Below are positions 19,037 through 21,426 of a DNA stretch of 21,426 nucleotides, piece after piece; the first letter of the stretch is position 1; each line of letters begins with the position of its first letter. Source of the stretch: Staphylococcus capitis subsp. capitis (lineage in GTDB: Bacteria > Bacillota > Bacilli > Staphylococcales > Staphylococcaceae); NCBI RefSeq assembly GCF_040739495.1, contig NZ_CP145261.1:1-21426 (forward strand). Reading direction: 5' to 3'. The position numbers and the translations under genes are program-made. A model generated the notes under the pieces. It was not told the origin of the DNA. It did no database searches and saw only the letters and a program-made list of their open reading frames with translations.

Positions 19037-19167
19037 TTAAAATGTATTTATTTTATCAACGTAATCTTTTATTTCGTCGATTTTCTTATCAAATTCATCT
19101 ATTTTGTTTTCTGCTGGTTTTGGATTATATTTGTCGTACATATCATCTAAGTAATTGTAAAAATTAC
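19037..19167 (-). pseudogene. C-terminal gene fragment cut by IS257 copy C
   Basis: An open minus-strand frame from the IS257 edge to TAA 19037: NFYNYLDDMYDKYNPKPAEN, then a coiled-coil-like KIDEFDKKIDEIKDYVDKIN. The start was lost on the other side of IS257. The heptad-like charged tail suggests a DNA-binding or structural protein; family not recognised. Confidence 0.45.
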
Positions 19168-19956
19168 GGTTCTGTTGCAAAGTAAAAAATATAGCTAACC
19201 ACTAATATATCATGTCAGTGTTCGCTTAACTTGCTAGCATGATGCTAATTTCGTGGCATGGGGAAAATCCGTAGATCTGAAGAGACCTGCGGTTCTTTTT
19301 ATATAGAGCGTAAATACATTCAATACCTTTTAAAGTATTCTTTGCCGTATTGATACTTTGATATCTTGTCTTTCTTACTTTAATATGACGGTGATCTTGC
19401 TCAATGAGGTTATTCAGATATTTCGATGTACAATGACAGTCAGGTTTAAGTTTAAAAGCTTTAATTACTTTAGCCATTGCTAACTTCGTTGAAGGTGCCT
19501 GATCTGTAACTACCTTTTGAGGTTTTCCAAATTGTTTAATGAGACGTTTGATAAACGCATATGCTGAATGATTATCTCGTTGCTTACGCAACCAAATATC
19601 TAATGTATGTCCTTCTGCATCAATGGCACGATATAAATAGCTCCATTTTCCTTTTATTTTGATGTACGTCTCATCAATACGCCATTTGTAATAAGCTTTT
19701 TTATGCTTTTTCTTCCAAATTTGATATAAAATTGGGGCATATTCTTGAACCCAACGGTAGACCGTTGAATGATGAACGTTTACACCACGTTCCCTTAATA
19801 TTTCAGATATGTCACGATAACTCAATGCATATCTTAGATAGTAGCCAACGGCTACAGTGATAACATCCTTGTTAAATTGTTTATATCTGAAATAGTTCAT
19901 ACAGAAGACTCCTTTTTGTTAAAATTATACTATAAATTCAACTTTGCAACAGAACC
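19168..19956 (-). mobile_element. IS257/IS431 copy C
   Basis: 789 bp, same orientation as copies A and B but a distinct variant with several base changes (for example ACTAATATATCATG near the left end and ACTACC in the transposase gene). Flanks AAAATTAC and ATTTTAGT do not match. It separates the pemIK side from the par/rep backbone and probably marks where another plasmid was joined. Confidence 0.95.
19226..19900 (-). CDS. tnp: IS257/IS431 transposase (copy C)
   Basis: A 224-residue IS6-family transposase with intact DDE residues. It differs from copies A and B by I to V in QKVVTDQAPSTK and V to L just after (STKLAMAK). This, together with silent changes, shows that it came from a different source than the A/B pair. 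It should be functional. Confidence 0.95.
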   Translation of the reverse strand: MNYFRYKQFNKDVITVAVGYYLRYALSYRDISEILRERGVNVHHSTVYRWVQEYAPILYQIWKKKHKKAYYKWRIDETYIKIKGKWSYLYRAIDAEGHTLDIWLRKQRDNHSAYAFIKRLIKQFGKPQKVVTDQAPSTKLAMAKVIKAFKLKPDCHCTSKYLNNLIEQDHRHIKVRKTRYQSINTAKNTLKGIECIYALYKKNRRSLQIYGFSPCHEISIMLAS

Positions 19957-20015
19957 ATTTTAGTTATATTTAATTTACTATTTAAAAAATATTTACAAGC
20001 AATAGTGAGTTCCTT

Positions 20016-20027
20016 GATAGCGCTATC
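20016..20027. repeat. Perfect 12-bp palindrome
   Basis: GATAGCGCTATC stands out in otherwise AT-rich, gene-free DNA between IS257 copy C and par. It may be a protein binding site. Confidence 0.4.
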
Positions 20028-20057
20028 TTTATTATTTTATTTATTTGTTATATTATA

Positions 20058-20079
20058 AGTTCAACTTTGCAACAGAACC
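20058..20079. repeat. Solo IS6-type right end
   Basis: AGTTCAACTTTGCAACAGAA plus CC equals the last 22 bases of IS257 with one change, without a matching element. The 123 bp between it and IS257 copy C hold no gene, only the palindrome at 20016. Likely a deletion scar or the end of a vanished IS6-family element. Confidence 0.6.
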
Positions 20080-20220
20080 TTACTATGACTCTGGTTGATA
20101 TTTCAATCCATCCACTTTATAAAGTGTTAGAAATAGATACTAATTAGAAAAAATATTGAAGAATATATTCATTTTTCAATTAACATAATCGATGATTATC
20201 AGAAGTTTGATTCACATTAA

Positions 20221-20257
20221 AAAGGCACGACAAGTTCATGAAATTGTTGCGCCTTTT
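20221..20257 (-). terminator. Terminator of par
   Basis: AAAGGC.CGACAA pairs with TTGTTGCGCCTTT, with T-tracts on both strands; it ends transcription of par ten bases after the stop. Nothing else is seen in 20080-20220. Confidence 0.75.
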
Positions 20258-20266
20258 TAATTGTAA

Positions 20267-21007
20267 TTAGTTACCAAACAAACGGCTCCAAAACCCTTTT
20301 TTAGGTGGTTGTTCTACCTTATCATCATAGTCGTTCTTTGTTTCTTCAGATGCATTATTGTTTTTAAGTAACTCATTTTCTTCTAAGTTGCTATCATTGC
20401 TCTCTTCGGGAACCTCTTTATTTCTATCTCCAACATCTTCTGCAGTTTGATTTTCGTATTGTTGATTAACATTTTTAACTTCTTCAGTGAATTTTGCTTC
20501 TTGTGCATTGATATTTCCTCTATCATTCGTAGATGGATTAAAAGAATAATTAAGTTGCCTTTCTTCTTCCAATTGATTCTCCAATTTTTGAATTTTTTTA
20601 TTACTTTCTAAAGCTAATATTTGTTGATTTTCAAGTAACTTTGATCTTTCTTGTAATTCTTTTCTATAGAATTCTATTGTTATTTCATAACGGCTTTCTT
20701 GTTTTTCCATCTGACTATTTAAGGTATCAATTTGATTTTTAAGTATTTCTATTATCTGAGTATCACTTTTAGATTCAACATTAATCTTATCTGATTCATT
20801 CTTTTTTCTATCCTCTGTATTAATTTCGAACCCATATTTCTTTTTATTTTCATTCACCCTTTTAATGATTTTTTCTACATCAGTATCATCTTTAATGAAC
20901 GAGGTGTTTTCCTGTTTTACTGTCTCTATATTTAGTCGCTTAATATTATTAAAAATTGTTTGTTTACTAACCTCTAATTCTTCACTCAACTTTTTTACAC
21001 TCTTCAC
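20267..21007 (-). CDS. par: pSK1-type single-protein partition factor Par
   Basis: A 246-residue protein with the three-part layout of pSK1 Par. There is an N-terminal HTH (KSVKKLSEELEVSKQTIFNN), a long central coiled coil (~75-150, rich in Q, E, K and L, including NQIDTLNSQMEKQESRYEIT), a hydrophilic acidic linker, and a short C-terminal GFWSRLFGN amphipathic tail that likely contacts the membrane or nucleoid. Such proteins stabilise plasmids without a ParA-type ATPase. Translation starts at GTG 21007 behind AAAGGG. The SD itself lies in one of the repeats to which Par probably binds, implying autoregulation. The gene is divergent from rep, as in pSK1. Confidence 0.88.
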   Translation of the reverse strand: MKSVKKLSEELEVSKQTIFNNIKRLNIETVKQENTSFIKDDTDVEKIIKRVNENKKKYGFEINTEDRKKNESDKINVESKSDTQIIEILKNQIDTLNSQMEKQESRYEITIEFYRKELQERSKLLENQQILALESNKKIQKLENQLEEERQLNYSFNPSTNDRGNINAQEAKFTEEVKNVNQQYENQTAEDVGDRNKEVPEESNDSNLEENELLKNNNASEETKNDYDDKVEQPPKKGFWSRLFGN

Positions 21008-21010
21008 ATA

Positions 21011-21175
21011 ATCAACCCTTTATAAATAGTTTATCAACCCTTTGCAATACATTATAAGACTATAAGTCCCCAAATATAAAGTTATTTGGCACAGACAAAA
21101 TATATCTTATCAACGCTTTATCTAGGGTTTATAGTTTTATCAAAGGTTCGTAAAGGGTTGACACACCTTTGATAA
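21011..21175. repeat. Par-binding (centromere-like) repeat array
   Basis: ATCAACCCTTT occurs at 21011-21021 and 21033-21043, a one-mismatch copy ATCAACGCTTT at 21109-21119, and the inverted form AAAGGGTTGA at 21152-21161. TTATCAAAGGT (21137-21147) and ACCTTTGATAA (21165-21175) form an inverted pair. The array lies between par and rep, the expected place for the pSK1 par site and par autoregulation. Confidence 0.65.
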
Positions 21176-21210
21176 CCATACACTTTCTCCTTTTATAACC
21201 CTATTTAAAA

Positions 21211-21219
21211 TGCTATAAT
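21211..21219 (+). promoter_or_regulatory. rep promoter (extended -10)
   Basis: TGCTATAAT is an extended -10. A start near 21226 would give a ~200-nt rep leader containing the RNAI target. Confidence 0.6.
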
Positions 21220-21234
21220 ATACTTAACATATCA

Positions 21235-21308
21235 AAAACCCCCAACTACTGGTAATAGTCGGGGGGCTGGTAATAAAACGCCGAAAACGTTTATTTATAT
21301 AATTGATA
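21235..21308 (-). ncRNA. Antisense RNAI controlling rep
   Basis: The minus-strand promoter TTGCAC (21337-21342), 17-bp spacer, TATAAT (21314-21319) predicts a start near 21307. The RNA ends at the stem of CCCCCAACTA and TAGTCGGGGG (21238-21266), followed by TTTTTGAT. It is complementary to the rep leader, as in pSK1/pSK41 copy control. Confidence 0.75.
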
Positions 21309-21419
21309 CTTGTATTATATAATGATTTTCTTCTTAGTGCAAGCACCTAGACTATTAAATAAACGTAAATGATTGTAACCGTTTTATTACCTCTTACCAA
21401 ACTATATTTCGGAAGAGGT
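21269..21419 (+). promoter_or_regulatory. rep leader: long-range pairing and SD-sequestering hairpin
   Basis: GGTAATAAAACG (21269-21280) is complementary to CGTTTTATTACC (21380-21391), and ACGTTTATTTA (21288-21298) to TAAATAAACGT (21356-21366), forming a long leader stem. The alternative 7-bp hairpin ACCTCTT/AAGAGGT (21389-21395, 21413-21419) hides the rep SD. The two folds share bases 21389-21391, so RNAI binding to the upstream arms could switch rep translation off. Confidence 0.7.
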
Positions 21420-21426
21420 TTTTATT

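Overview
The window looks like a complete circular plasmid of a coagulase-negative Staphylococcus or S. aureus, opened exactly at the ATG of its replication gene. The evidence is the AT-rich staphylococcal sequence, a RepA_N initiator at base 1 whose promoter, antisense RNA and SD hairpin lie at the far end (21190-21426), a divergent pSK1-type par gene beside them, and three 789-bp IS257/IS431 copies. No antibiotic, metal or biocide resistance gene is recognisable with confidence, and no relaxase is present.

Layout. 1-2700: rep with internal iterons, a small membrane protein, and a secreted-toxin-like gene broken by one stop codon, divergent from a possible immunity protein. 2700-6290: an oriT-like non-coding block, a membrane-anchored MutS-type ATPase, then a pT181-type rolling-circle rep joined to foreign DNA just upstream of its double-strand origin, followed by an unusual cluster of short repeats and nested palindromes. 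6290-8250: an IS605/IS1341-type element with an intact TnpB and its omega-RNA, sitting inside an unidentified gene that also carries a nonsense codon. 8260-9350: a locus of tiny amphipathic peptides in a strongly structured RNA, a stem-loop-rich gap, and a CsbD-like stress protein.

9360-11100: a deletion derivative of the TnpB element that keeps only the left end, the omega-RNA and the right end; a LexA-boxed YolD-like gene; a decayed YoeB toxin; and an intact Fst/PepA1 type I toxin with antisense RNA. 11109-16179: two directly repeated IS257 copies bracket a truncated TcaA-like gene, an ABC-2 exporter with its TetR regulator, and a SprF-like RNA. 16180-19170: a serine resolvase with a nearby inverted repeat, a 33-aa phenol-soluble-modulin-like peptide, tandem SprF/SprG type I toxin-antitoxin remnants, a second orphan omega-RNA element inserted at the 3' end of a sprG toxin, a 148-bp miniature element with IS257-like ends, and a PemIK (MazEF-type) pair. 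19168-21426: a third IS257, par, its repeat array and the rep control region.

Replication is run by RepA_N/RNAI, segregation by Par and the resolvase, and retention by Fst, PemIK and perhaps the surviving sprG. The most interesting signal is the TnpB family: one nuclease gene and three omega-RNA loci with different flanking guides, two of them stand-alone cassettes with their own extended -10 promoter.
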